From contig CALDAH010000016.1 in the NCBI GenBank assembly GCA_937903135.1, forward strand, positions 7,883 to 71,882: DNA of 64,000 nucleotides, written 5' to 3'. This stretch comes from an uncultured Alphaproteobacteria bacterium (GTDB lineage Bacteria; Pseudomonadota; Alphaproteobacteria; Rs-D84). The position numbers and the translations under genes are program-made. The notes beneath the pieces are model-generated. The model was not told the origin of the DNA. It ran no database searches and was given only the letters and a program-made list of their open reading frames with translations. Shown here piece after piece: positions 16,017-25,378 of the stretch (position 1 is the first letter of the stretch; each line of letters starts with the position of its first letter).

Positions 16017-18663
16017 ATACAATCCTAATGCAATCGTCCGTGGCCACCGCCGCTGGTAAATTCCCCAAAACATCCCAAAGCTGTGCATGCCATGATGATT
16101 TCGGTGGCTGCGCGGCGCGCGAAGAATATCCGTATATATATAACCGATCGCGGGCGCGCGTCATCGCAACATATAATAACCGATAGTATTCCGCAATATG
16201 CGATTGCATTAACCTGTCGGCGGCAACCGCCCTGCGTTGACTGTTATCGTCGCGCGGCGACCATAACCATGGCGTCGGGAAATTATCCCCGGCCCGATGA
16301 ACCGATCCCAGCATATCGGCCGTTATCGGTAAAATAGTATCACATTTTGGCGTATCAACGGTATCAATTAAAAACACAACCGGGGCCTCTAGGCCCTTGC
16401 TGCCGTGAACTGTTGCGATACGAACGCCCGATGTCGCGTCCATGTCGCGCTTAATCTCGCTGCCGCCGGTAATAAACCATTTAATAAAATGATGCAACGT
16501 TCCCGGCTGGGTGCGTTCATATGATAAACATATCGTCATGAACTCTTCTATTGGGTCATTAATCTGCGCCCCTAGTGCTGCGATCATATGATGGCGAATA
16601 TTATGCGAATTTAAAAGACGCGAAAAAAATGAATACGGCCCAAGGTCGCCGGCCCAGGAAATAACGTCCGTTAAAAACATATATATATCCGGATGGGAAT
16701 TTTGCAATACATCAAAAACCGTCATTAACACAGCATCTGGATTATCCGCGCGACGTGATTTATTTTCATCATTTTTAATTTTACAGATATTATAAATATC
16801 GCGTTCTTTCAATCTGAAAATCGGGCTTTTTAACACACAGCACAGGCTGTAATCATCCGTCGGATCTAAACAAAATCTGATTAGATTTAGCATATCACGA
16901 ATAGCGGGAAATCGCGGTAAAACAATTCGGTCACTGCCCGCGACATCAATACCACGACGTTTTAATTCCACAACCAGCGGCGCGGTTAGCGGATTACGCT
17001 TTTGAACCAATACCATAATATCACAGGCGGAATATTCACCGGCATCCACGATTGATTTTATTTTATCGGCAATACTTTTTATATATTCCGTAACAGTTAT
17101 ACCATCATTTAGTTTTGATTGAGATTTATAAACCTCAACCAATCCCGGGGTATCGCGGCGAAAGCATGTATGACGATTATTTGAAAATCCGCTTAACTCC
17201 ACAACCGATGGATTACAAAAGAATTCATCCACGGCATATAATATAGATGACAGTGATCTGAAACTCTGGGCTAATGGTACTTCGCGAATTGTGCGCAGAT
17301 TATTTTTTATCTGGGCAGATATTTCATCACGACTGGTCGCGAATGCATTTGGATCTGCGCCCTGGAATCCGTAAATTGACTGCTTGCTGTCGCCTACGAC
17401 GAACAGCGAGTGCATATATTCATCTGCATCACCGTCGGTAAAAAAATCCCCCGATAGCATACGTAAAATATCCCACTGCATTGGACTGGTATCCTGCGCC
17501 TCGTCCAGCAGGATATGCGATAACGATAAATCCAGCTGCGATAGTACCCAGCCCATCGTTTCGGGATTAGAAAATAGCTTTCGCGTATATAAAATTAAAT
17601 CTTCAAAATCTAAAACATTTCGCGCACGTTTTAAATCACGATATATCTTTGAAAATGCCGCCGACAGATCAAACATCGCGATGGTATCTTCGTAAACCAA
17701 ATTGTTTAAATTGTATTGATTAACCCTGTATACGCGATCCTGTTCGGCTGATAAATATTCCTTCTTGGATACGTTGTCCAACGGCATACCATCCGCGTTT
17801 AAGTATGCTTTTTTATATTCATCAAAATTTAAAGTTTTATCAATATACTTTCTGGTATTTTTAATAATTTTATCTAAGTAGTTTACCGGCTTTTTTAATG
17901 AATTTTGCTCTATTTCGGCGTTTTCAATGATTTTTTTCAGATTTTCCACATCCGTCGCATCAATAATCTGGTTATTTAGTTCCAGAAATTCCTTAGTCGT
18001 ATCAATAAAATATTTGCGATAGTTATCAAAGTTTTCCACCTTAAAAAAATACTTATATTGATCACGCAGATTGTCCAGTAGCAAAGGCATCCGATCTTCG
18101 GTCAGGCGTTCAACGATATGAGCAAAAGCATTACGGGTTTTATCATCCCCGTCGGCGGAATTAATTAGCCTAGCAAACGCATCTTGCATTAACACACGCT
18201 GATTATAATCTGATATCAGTGACCATGCCGGCGACAGCCCTGCCTCTAATGGAAAACGATGTAAAATTTCTTCGCAAAAACCGTGAATGGTTTTTATCTT
18301 TAACATATCCGGGCAATCAATATATTTAAAAAATATCTCACGCGCACGTGCGATATCATTTTCGGTTGCCGGCGAATTTATTGCAACGCCGTCTAATAAT
18401 ATAACCAGATCGTCGTCTGATGCACAGGCCCACGTACGCAGTGCCGATAAGATACGGTTTCGCATCTCGCCCGCGGCGGCGTTTGTATATGTTAAACATA
18501 ATATACCGCTGGGGCTATTTTTCGGCATACGAAATAAAATTCGCAACAAACGCTGAATTAAAACACTTGTTTTACCCGTGCCTGCGTTTGCCTGAACCCA
18601 TACGTTTTCCTGCGGGTTTGCGGCGATATCTTGCTGCGGTGAAAGTATGCGTTTTTGTACCAT
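16006..18663 (-). CDS. addA: AddA-type UvrD/Rep superfamily helicase (without nuclease domain)
   Basis: 885 residues. Processes double-strand breaks, normally with AddB. Motifs seen: VQANAGTGKTSVLIQRLLRIL (Walker A, ~residue 27), LCLTYTNAAAGEMRNRI (motif Ia), HILLDEAQDTSPMQW (motif II), VVGDSKQSIYGFQGADP (motif III), RIATVHGSKGLEAPVVFLIDT (motif V) and YRLLYVAMTRARDRLYIYG (motif VI). The chain ends soon after motif VI, and the nuclease follows as an overlapping ORF. AAGGGC precedes the ATG. addB, usually the immediate upstream neighbour in alphaproteobacteria, is not present; the upstream gene is divergent. Confidence 0.93.
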   Translation of the reverse strand: MVQKRILSPQQDIAANPQENVWVQANAGTGKTSVLIQRLLRILFRMPKNSPSGILCLTYTNAAAGEMRNRILSALRTWACASDDDLVILLDGVAINSPATENDIARAREIFFKYIDCPDMLKIKTIHGFCEEILHRFPLEAGLSPAWSLISDYNQRVLMQDAFARLINSADGDDKTRNAFAHIVERLTEDRMPLLLDNLRDQYKYFFKVENFDNYRKYFIDTTKEFLELNNQIIDATDVENLKKIIENAEIEQNSLKKPVNYLDKIIKNTRKYIDKTLNFDEYKKAYLNADGMPLDNVSKKEYLSAEQDRVYRVNQYNLNNLVYEDTIAMFDLSAAFSKIYRDLKRARNVLDFEDLILYTRKLFSNPETMGWVLSQLDLSLSHILLDEAQDTSPMQWDILRMLSGDFFTDGDADEYMHSLFVVGDSKQSIYGFQGADPNAFATSRDEISAQIKNNLRTIREVPLAQSFRSLSSILYAVDEFFCNPSVVELSGFSNNRHTCFRRDTPGLVEVYKSQSKLNDGITVTEYIKSIADKIKSIVDAGEYSACDIMVLVQKRNPLTAPLVVELKRRGIDVAGSDRIVLPRFPAIRDMLNLIRFCLDPTDDYSLCCVLKSPIFRLKERDIYNICKIKNDENKSRRADNPDAVLMTVFDVLQNSHPDIYMFLTDVISWAGDLGPYSFFSRLLNSHNIRHHMIAALGAQINDPIEEFMTICLSYERTQPGTLHHFIKWFITGGSEIKRDMDATSGVRIATVHGSKGLEAPVVFLIDTVDTPKCDTILPITADMLGSVHRAGDNFPTPWLWSPRDDNSQRRAVAADRLMQSHIAEYYRLLYVAMTRARDRLYIYGYSSRAAQPPKSSWHAQLWDVLGNLPAAVATDDCIRIVYGE

Positions 18664-18765
18664 TTATGCCCTTGCTTTATCTTTTAGATTTTAGTATAAA
18701 TCCATCAGAACTGCAAGGATATATAAATCCGGTTAATAGTATCTAAAATCACGGGGAGAATGCGG

Positions 18766-20691
18766 ATGGAACTGAATCAAATTTTATTTATTGGCGGGGC
18801 TGTACTGGCGGGGTTGCTGACGATTGCTGTTTTCGTTTTATTTTTTGTATCACGTCGTTCCCAGAAGGTAATGGAATCATTATTACAGATAATGACCGAA
18901 CCACAACGGGCACAGATCAAAGACGCAACGCGCGTATTAGCAACCATATTATCGGGCGAGATTTCAAAGATAGAGGCCAGCTTCCAAACAATGCGTGATA
19001 CATTAAATTCACAGATTGAATCTGCGAATCTGTTAAAAAACGAATTAAGTATTCAAAATGATAAACTGATCGGCATCGCAGATGATGCAACAAAAAAACT
19101 GGTCCAGATGTCACAACGATTGGATAATACCGTATCGGGCCTAAAAGGTGTTGTTGAATCCCCATCATGGCAGGACGTAGAAGCATCCACCGACCGATTT
19201 AGTACAAACGTTAATGAAATATTAAATAAAATAAACGAAACTAATACCGATATAACGGAAAAAACCACCCAGATTCAGTCACAGATCAGCAACTGGATTT
19301 CAACCGGCCAGGAATTATCAGATAAGCTAAAAACAGAATTTGATAGCAACGCCGCACAGATGAAAAATATTACCGACGCGTCCGGGGAAATGCAGCAGCA
19401 GCTGTCTGTTTTAGCGCAAACGACCGCGGATGGTTTCGCCAATGTAAAAAACGCGGCATCTGATTATGAATCTATTATGGATAAAAACAATAAAAATATG
19501 GATGCCCATTTGCTGAAAATGGATAATTTTAGCAAAATATCAAAAAAGCAGCTGACCAATCAGATGAATACATTAACCAATACCGCGAACGTTGTTGGTG
19601 GCCAGGTGCGTTTAGCAGAATCATCCGTTGAAAAGCAAATACGAAAGCTAACCGATGCCGTTGATACATTAATGGGATCTGCTGCGACTACGGAAAATGC
19701 GGTTCGCGGGATATCTACGGAACTGGCAACACTTACAAATCGTTTTGACGGCGAGATCAAAGAATTCGCAACCGGTGTTGTATCTGAACTGAAAACGGTA
19801 TCCGGCGTTGCAAATGTTACCCTGGAAAACACCAAAAATGCGGCCGGGGCATTCTCGGATTCCGTCCGTGCAATGGCGGTTGGCGTTCGCGAGACACTGA
19901 TTGAGATGAATACGGCACATACGCAATTATCGGGGCAATCTGAAAACCTGATTAAGATGTCGGCCGAAACAACTGCGCAGCTGCAGCCGCTGTCAGAGCT
20001 GATTGAAAAATACTATGCTGCCCTGCCCGATTTATCCAGCGGTTCGGTTGCGGCCAGTGAAAACTTAGAAAAAATTGTATCCAGCCTGAACGATAAAATT
20101 AATCAAATGAATACGGCCGTGGCAGAATCCACAACAACAATCGCACAATCCGCCGCCCGACTGGAGGATTTAGCCGGCCAGTCCCGTCAGCAGATGATTG
20201 ATTTAATGTCTGACTATGCCAAGGCTGTAAATACCATGCAAACATTAAACAAACAGATGATGGTCGCACGCGCAACTGCGCCAATGGATGCGATTAATTC
20301 TGCCCCGGCACAGTCGTTCGGCCGCATTAGCAGCCAGGATTTTATAAAACAGACGGAACGCGCGTTTGAAAAAATGCACGAGCTGTCATTGGATCTGACC
20401 CGGGCAACCGGGGCGGATATTCCGGACGTCGTATGGAAAAAATATCACGGCGGGGATAAAACCATATTCTCAAAATGGTTGGCTAAAATGATGGTCGCCG
20501 CGGACAAGAAACAGGTTCGCGATATGTTAAAATCCGACGCGGTATTTCGTTCCCAGGCAACGCAATTTATCCGCAGTTTTGATACGATCCTAACCGGGGC
20601 ACAGCAGGCAGATAATGCCGACAAACTGGCCGCGACGCTGATTAAAACGGATTTAGGGCAGATATATACGTCATTAAAGGCGCACCTGTAA
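18766..20691 (+). CDS. Membrane-anchored coiled-coil protein, alphaproteobacterial type
   Basis: 641 residues. Start 18766 is preferred over an ATG two codons earlier because GGGGAG sits 7 nt upstream. A membrane segment lies at about 7-30 (LFIGGAVLAGLLTIAVFVLFF), followed by ~460 residues rich in Gln, Asn, Ser, Thr and Ala with heptad character, consistent with long coiled coils. The C-terminal ~120 residues are a compact domain (VVWKKYHGGDKTIFSKWLAKMM ... FRSQATQFIRSFDTIL ... DLGQIYTSL) seen in long uncharacterised alphaproteobacterial proteins. The layout suggests a periplasmic or cytoplasmic scaffold near the membrane. Its role is unknown. Confidence 0.8.
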   Translation: MELNQILFIGGAVLAGLLTIAVFVLFFVSRRSQKVMESLLQIMTEPQRAQIKDATRVLATILSGEISKIEASFQTMRDTLNSQIESANLLKNELSIQNDKLIGIADDATKKLVQMSQRLDNTVSGLKGVVESPSWQDVEASTDRFSTNVNEILNKINETNTDITEKTTQIQSQISNWISTGQELSDKLKTEFDSNAAQMKNITDASGEMQQQLSVLAQTTADGFANVKNAASDYESIMDKNNKNMDAHLLKMDNFSKISKKQLTNQMNTLTNTANVVGGQVRLAESSVEKQIRKLTDAVDTLMGSAATTENAVRGISTELATLTNRFDGEIKEFATGVVSELKTVSGVANVTLENTKNAAGAFSDSVRAMAVGVRETLIEMNTAHTQLSGQSENLIKMSAETTAQLQPLSELIEKYYAALPDLSSGSVAASENLEKIVSSLNDKINQMNTAVAESTTTIAQSAARLEDLAGQSRQQMIDLMSDYAKAVNTMQTLNKQMMVARATAPMDAINSAPAQSFGRISSQDFIKQTERAFEKMHELSLDLTRATGADIPDVVWKKYHGGDKTIFSKWLAKMMVAADKKQVRDMLKSDAVFRSQATQFIRSFDTILTGAQQADNADKLAATLIKTDLGQIYTSLKAHL

Positions 20692-20705
20692 TACGCAATT
20701 GCAGC

Positions 20706-20733
20706 TTGACCGACGGATTTTTGCCTATATAAT
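20706..20733 (+). promoter_or_regulatory. Promoter of the GT2 gene
   Basis: TTGACC at 20706-20711, 16-bp spacer, TATAAT at 20728-20733, about 22 nt before the ATG; AGAG provides a weak ribosome-binding site. Confidence 0.7.
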
Positions 20734-20755
20734 CTTTTAAAAAAAGAGATTTATT

Positions 20756-21832
20756 ATGGCTAAAAAAATAAAACTGGATCGTCCGGATATAACAATTATT
20801 ATACCGTGTTATAATATTGAAAAATATATTGATGAATGTCTGGATTCTGTTATGACGCAAAGTCATATATCCCAGTGCGAGGTTATTTGCATTAACGACG
20901 CCAGTACAGATAGTACAAAACAACGCTTGGAAAAATATGCAAAAAGAAATCGCCATATTATTCACGTTATTAATAATCGCAATAACAAAGGTGTTTCAGA
21001 ATCGCGTAATCGCGGCCTGGATATCGCGAATGGCAAAAATATAATGTTTATTGACGGCGATGATATAATCGGTGGGAAACTGGACTCGAATAAAGTAGAT
21101 ACACATTATCTGCAAATGTTTTCAGAAGAAATGCAGGCGAATCCGGATGCAGCAATGATTCGCGGCGAGATTGTTACCGCCAACAGCGAGCTTGAGATAC
21201 AAAGAACCAAAATGTGCGAAAATATGTTATTCCGCAGCGGGAGAATTGTTAAAAATCCCGGCACGGCGCTAAGCCTATTGGATCAAAGGATTAGCTGCTG
21301 CGCGGCATTATATCGGACAGATCTAATCCAGCAGTACGCGCTGCGATTCACCCCCGGTTTAATGTATTACGAGGATGCGCGGTTTACTACGACCTATGCA
21401 TTGAATTCCATTCAGTCGTATAAATACATTTTTGCAAATGCCCCAAAATTTTCATTCTATGTATATCGGCGCAGACCGGATTCGGCCATGACTAAGCTGG
21501 CCCGCCATTCCGAAAGCAATATACGAACACTGGAACGAACAAAGAATAAGCTAGAATATTATGCTTCGCTTCTAAAACACTGTGAAACGGTTTTAGGTGC
21601 AGATAATAATTTCTTTAACATCGCTGCACACCGACGGGCAAAAACAGCCAAACAGATTAGTCGTTATAAGCGAATGTCAGCCTTGGTGGAATATGACATA
21701 TTATCGGACGCCATCCCAAAGGATTGCGTTGAATGCGATAAAACGAACTGCGCCGCATGCATTAATTATAGTATGTTAAAGTTTTCAATTGATTACTACC
21801 TTACATACCTTACTAAGCGCAAGCGGCGCTAA
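20756..21832 (+). CDS. Family 2 glycosyltransferase
   Basis: 358 residues. The GT-A catalytic domain occupies the first ~220: ITIIIPCYNIEKYIDECLDSV, CINDASTDST, GVSESRNRGLDIA and the metal-binding FIDGDD (DxD). It transfers a sugar from a nucleotide sugar, probably onto a surface polysaccharide or glycan; donor and acceptor are unknown. The C-terminal part is helical and basic, with an unusual Cys cluster DCVECDKTNCAAC (C-x2-C-x4-C-x2-C) that looks like a metal site. Monocistronic, convergent with tmk, whose stop is 4 nt away. Confidence 0.88.
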   Translation: MAKKIKLDRPDITIIIPCYNIEKYIDECLDSVMTQSHISQCEVICINDASTDSTKQRLEKYAKRNRHIIHVINNRNNKGVSESRNRGLDIANGKNIMFIDGDDIIGGKLDSNKVDTHYLQMFSEEMQANPDAAMIRGEIVTANSELEIQRTKMCENMLFRSGRIVKNPGTALSLLDQRISCCAALYRTDLIQQYALRFTPGLMYYEDARFTTTYALNSIQSYKYIFANAPKFSFYVYRRRPDSAMTKLARHSESNIRTLERTKNKLEYYASLLKHCETVLGADNNFFNIAAHRRAKTAKQISRYKRMSALVEYDILSDAIPKDCVECDKTNCAACINYSMLKFSIDYYLTYLTKRKRR

Positions 21833-21836
21833 TCGC

Positions 21837-22529
21837 CTATCGCGAATGAATATGTTTGTCTATTAACTTATCCAGCACCGGACGCAGCGCATCAAAGGTT
21901 TCGGCGGCATTCATACGCGTGCCATCGGGTTTCATTTCATTAACAACCGTCCAAGAACGAGGATTTTTTTGTGCGATGAAATTATAAACGCGCGATACAT
22001 CATTTAATAGCTTAAAATCACTTTCGTGCATATCAGGTTTACCGTTCTGATATTCTTTTAGGCCCTGTGTTCGCATCGCATATGATATTTCCGGACGCAG
22101 ATATAAATAGATATTATAATCCGGGCGAATTATCCCCATTTCATCAAACTCAGTTTTTTCCATGTAATTAATTTTCTGCGACCATTGTTCTTCGGGGCAT
22201 TTTGCAACCGAAAATGAATTGCTGTATGTATAACGATCCAAAACAACCCATTTCCCGGCGGCCAACCAGCGTTTTATTATCGGCATATGCTGCATACGAT
22301 CCAATGCATATGGCAACATCGCATATTCGGCCGGCAAACTGCGCACAGGGCCATATTCCCCGTTTAAGTAATCCTTAATAACCTTGCCGAAATATGATGA
22401 ATATTGTGGGAAATCCAGTGTTTCGGCCGGTATATTTTTTGATTTTAAATATTGCATAATATTCATAACCTGGGTGTGTTTCCCGGCCTTGTCCGCACCT
22501 TCTACTGCGATTAATAATCCTTGTTTCAT
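21837..22529 (-). CDS. tmk: Thymidylate kinase
   Basis: 230 residues from MKQGLLIAVEG; the frame is open ten codons further, but AAGGGGA precedes this ATG. Phosphorylates dTMP to dTDP. Motifs are the P-loop VEGADKAGKHTQ, FPQY, the DR-Y motif VLDRYTYSNSF and a LID region. The P-loop has His where most kinases have Ser/Thr after GK; similar GKxTQ variants exist among TMK-like enzymes, so it is probably active. Third gene after trcR and rpoD, though a terminator-like hairpin separates it from rpoD. Confidence 0.9.
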   Translation of the reverse strand: MKQGLLIAVEGADKAGKHTQVMNIMQYLKSKNIPAETLDFPQYSSYFGKVIKDYLNGEYGPVRSLPAEYAMLPYALDRMQHMPIIKRWLAAGKWVVLDRYTYSNSFSVAKCPEEQWSQKINYMEKTEFDEMGIIRPDYNIYLYLRPEISYAMRTQGLKEYQNGKPDMHESDFKLLNDVSRVYNFIAQKNPRSWTVVNEMKPDGTRMNAAETFDALRPVLDKLIDKHIHSR

Positions 22530-22555
22530 TTTATTTCCCCTTGTTTTGATTTTCT

Positions 22556-22590
22556 GCAAAAATGGCGCAGTGTTAATCTACGCCATTTTA
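22556..22590 (-). terminator. Terminator between rpoD and tmk
   Basis: On the minus strand AAAATGGCG ... CGCCATTTTT, 9-bp stem with a 13-nt loop and T5 tail, just after the rpoD stop. Confidence 0.75.
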
Positions 22591-22595
22591 TTATA

Positions 22596-24686
22596 TTAGT
22601 CTTCTTCTAAGAAGCTTTTTAATTTTCGCGCGCGCGTCGGGTGTTTCAGTTTATTTAACGCCTTTTGCTCAATCTGGCGAATACGTTCACGTGTAACACC
22701 GATATATTCCCCAACCTCCTCCAGGGTGCTGGTTTTATTAGTGCTCATCCCGAAACGCTGACGCAGAACAGTTTCTTCTTTTGGTTCAAGCTCGGATAAA
22801 ATCTGCGTAACGATTTTACGCAAATTTTTCTGTGCGGCCGATACGAACGGATTTTTTGCTGTTTCGTCTGCAATAATCTCTATTCGTGAACCGTCATCTT
22901 CTGTGCCGACCGGTGCTTCTAATGAAATCGGACGCAGGTTAACCTTCATCGCCTTATGAATCTTATCAACCGGCAGATATATTATCTTTGACAGCTCTTC
23001 GGCGGTTGGCTGACGCCCGTATTTATGCATAAACTGACGTGATGCACGTTGAATTTTATGAATGTTATCAATCATATGAACCGGGATACGAATTGTTCGG
23101 GCCTGATCGGCGATACTGCGCGATATACCCTGCTGAATCCAATTGGTTGCATATGTTGAAAATTTATTCCCCAGGCGATAGTCAAATTTATCAACCGCTT
23201 TCATTAGCCCGATATTACCATCCTGAACCAGATCGGAAAAATCCAGCCCCAGGCCGCGATTACTGTGCTTTTTCGCGAACTTAATAACCAGACGCAGGTT
23301 GGCCTCAATCATTTCACGTTTTGCACGTGCTGCCTCGGTCTGGCCGCGACGAACCAGTTCAACGACTTTCTTGTATTCAGATATTGGCTGACCTGTTTCA
23401 TTGGCAATCGCTGTTATATCTTCTTGGATTTTTAAGATATCTTTTTCATGCTTTTTCGCAAAGTTTACCCAGGTTGGATTTTTATGTTTTAATAATTTCT
23501 TTACCCAATTACGATTTAACTCGTTCCCGGTATATTCGGCCAAGAAATCCTCGCGCTTGATTTTATTTGCCATGGCCAATCGCAACAGTTTTCCTTCCAG
23601 CCCCATTAACAGCTGATCGCGTTTGGTTAGCTGTTCCAAAATCTCGGCGATACGATCGTCGTGCAGACGAATTTTGCTGACGTGCTCAAACAGCTCCAGA
23701 CGCATTTTAGTATATTTCTTTTCCAATGCCGCGTCGGGTTCTGCGGACGATAGAAGGTTTTCTAAACGTTTTGCCTGTAATTTTTGCATACTGTTAAATA
23801 TACGTTTTATTTTTGCAAATAAATCCGTAATCATCGGCATTAACGCTTCTTCCATAATGGGAATGGATACCCCGGAACGTCCACGTGACGAATCTTCTTT
23901 GCGATCGCCATCTTCGTCATCTTCATCGTCTTCGTCGGAATCTTCGCCTTCGTCGTCGGCGAACATTTCCTCTAATGAATCCAGATCTTCGTCGTCTAAA
24001 TCATCAACGTGTTCAACGCCCTTGGATTTCATAGTTTCAGATAATGCCGCCAATGATTTTTGTTCGGAATCACTGGAATACATAACCTCCAGATTAATAA
24101 TATAACGCAGGCGAATATCATCGTTTAATAATTGCTGATACCAGTCCAGCATCGCCTGAATTGTCATCGGGCTTTCGCACAGGCCATATGCCATTAATCG
24201 TGATGCGGCCTCTATACGCTGGGCGATTGCAACCTCGCCGGCGGCCGTTAGAAGCTGAACCGTTCCGATCTGTTTCAGATACGACTGAACCGAATCCTGA
24301 ACACCTAAAACCAGGTTGCCGGTCTGGCTGCGTTCGAGCTGTTTAGCGTAATGATCATAATCGTCATCATTAACATCAACCTGTTCGGCATCTGCGTTTA
24401 AAACGTTACGTGTTTTATCGCGCGATTCTTCGGAATCATCGTCGTAATATTTTTCCATATTTTGGGAAAAATTATCCGTTTCAAGAATTTCCAGTCCTAA
24501 ATCCTGCTGAAAGAAATCCAGTACTTCATCCTGTTCTTCGTGTGGGACTTCGTCCGCTTCGGTGGCGGCATTAAAATCCATCTGCGAAAAATAGCCAACT
24601 TCCATCGCGGAAGTTGCTAAATTTTGTAAGTTTTCAGGCAAAGACTCAACCAAGAGTTTTGTCGCTTCGTCCAGTTTTTTAGCCAT
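22596..24686 (-). CDS. rpoD: RNA polymerase primary sigma factor (sigma-70)
   Basis: 696 residues. Region 1.1 comes first; region 1.2 is VQSYLKQIGTVQLLTAAGEVAIAQRIE. The non-conserved insert carries a very acidic run (residues ~225-270, many Asp/Glu). Region 2 shows ANLRLVIKFAKKHSNRGLGL, DLVQDGNIGLMKAVDKFDY and FSTYATNWIQQGISRSIADQ; region 3 RTIRIPVHMIDNI; region 4 ends with VLRQRFGM ... TLEEVGEYIGVTRERIRQIE. This factor should recognise the TTGACA/TATAAT promoters described here. The gene follows trcR by 34 nt on the same strand. Confidence 0.98.
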   Translation of the reverse strand: MAKKLDEATKLLVESLPENLQNLATSAMEVGYFSQMDFNAATEADEVPHEEQDEVLDFFQQDLGLEILETDNFSQNMEKYYDDDSEESRDKTRNVLNADAEQVDVNDDDYDHYAKQLERSQTGNLVLGVQDSVQSYLKQIGTVQLLTAAGEVAIAQRIEAASRLMAYGLCESPMTIQAMLDWYQQLLNDDIRLRYIINLEVMYSSDSEQKSLAALSETMKSKGVEHVDDLDDEDLDSLEEMFADDEGEDSDEDDEDDEDGDRKEDSSRGRSGVSIPIMEEALMPMITDLFAKIKRIFNSMQKLQAKRLENLLSSAEPDAALEKKYTKMRLELFEHVSKIRLHDDRIAEILEQLTKRDQLLMGLEGKLLRLAMANKIKREDFLAEYTGNELNRNWVKKLLKHKNPTWVNFAKKHEKDILKIQEDITAIANETGQPISEYKKVVELVRRGQTEAARAKREMIEANLRLVIKFAKKHSNRGLGLDFSDLVQDGNIGLMKAVDKFDYRLGNKFSTYATNWIQQGISRSIADQARTIRIPVHMIDNIHKIQRASRQFMHKYGRQPTAEELSKIIYLPVDKIHKAMKVNLRPISLEAPVGTEDDGSRIEIIADETAKNPFVSAAQKNLRKIVTQILSELEPKEETVLRQRFGMSTNKTSTLEEVGEYIGVTRERIRQIEQKALNKLKHPTRARKLKSFLEED

Positions 24687-24720
24687 TAGCCAACCTTTTG
24701 AAGTTTATAATAAATTTAAA

Positions 24721-25245
24721 TTATTTATTCTTTTGTGCTTTTGCAACCGCTTCGTGCAATGCGGATTCCGATACCAGCCCGAGGACAATCGGCGACTGTA
24801 TTTGAATTAGCGAATAAGATTTATGTGTTTTATTACGAACTGATGCAACAGTTGGGTTTGTACTGCGCATTAAACGTGCAATCTGCCCGTCTGATAATTC
24901 GGGATAATTTTTTACAATCCACAAAATTCCGCCCAAACGATTTTGACGGTGCAGCTTTGGCGTATATCCGACGCCTTTTTTATTTTGTGCCTTTTGCGCA
25001 TTTACAATTGTTTCACGCAGATGCAGACGTGCGGCCGGATCAGCTTCGGCGGCGGCAATATCATCGCGCGTTAATTGACCGTTTAAAACCGGGTTTAAAC
25101 CCTGGATTTTATATGTTTCTGCATCGGCTATATTTTTAACCTCTAATTCATGCAGGCCACAGAAATCCGCAATTTGTTCAAATGTCAATGCAGTATTTTC
25201 AATCAACCACAGAGCTGTGGATTTTGGCATATATGGATAATTCAT
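24721..25245 (-). CDS. trcR: DUF1013 / TrcR-type cell-cycle transcriptional regulator
   Basis: 174 residues from MNYPYMPKSTALWLIENTAL; the frame continues nine codons upstream, but AGAGGAA precedes this ATG. The sequence shows two helix-turn-helix-like stretches (LTFEQIADFCGLHELEVKNIAD and LSDGQIARLMRSTNPTVASVRN) and the family core LNPVLNGQLTRDDIAAAEAD. DUF1013 proteins are essentially restricted to alphaproteobacteria and are annotated as the cell-cycle regulator TrcR. It lies upstream of rpoD in the same direction and has its own promoter. Confidence 0.88.
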   Translation of the reverse strand: MNYPYMPKSTALWLIENTALTFEQIADFCGLHELEVKNIADAETYKIQGLNPVLNGQLTRDDIAAAEADPAARLHLRETIVNAQKAQNKKGVGYTPKLHRQNRLGGILWIVKNYPELSDGQIARLMRSTNPTVASVRNKTHKSYSLIQIQSPIVLGLVSESALHEAVAKAQKNK

Positions 25246-25270
25246 GAACGTTCCTCTTGTTGCTGGGGGC

Positions 25271-25299
25271 AATATACACCAAAATTAGCTGTAATTCAA
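25271..25299 (-). promoter_or_regulatory. Promoter of trcR-rpoD
   Basis: On the minus strand TTGAAT (25294-25299), 17-bp spacer, TATATT (25271-25276); 25 nt to the trcR ATG with a Shine-Dalgarno in between. Confidence 0.7.
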
Positions 25300-25323
25300 G
25301 CCATTTATTTAATATATTTTAAA

Positions 25324-25354
25324 TATAATTTGCGGCATAACGCCGCAAATTATA
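25324..25354 (-). terminator. Long perfect hairpin after cysS
   Basis: TATAATTTGCGGC / GCCGCAAATTATA, 13 bp with a 5-nt loop, between the cysS stop and the trcR promoter. Probably the cysS terminator; it is symmetric, so either strand could use it. Confidence 0.75.
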
Positions 25355-25378
25355 TCCCGCGATTAGCAAAAATCGCCG

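Noticed and set aside
22384..22529. tmk as inactive because of His in the P-loop
   Set aside because: GKxTQ variants with other residues at this position occur among TMK-like enzymes, and the DR-Y motif is intact.
23623..24105. 160-residue Ser-rich ORF opposite rpoD
   Set aside because: Antisense shadow of the acidic insert of rpoD; Ser runs arise from the complement of GAA/GAT-rich codons.
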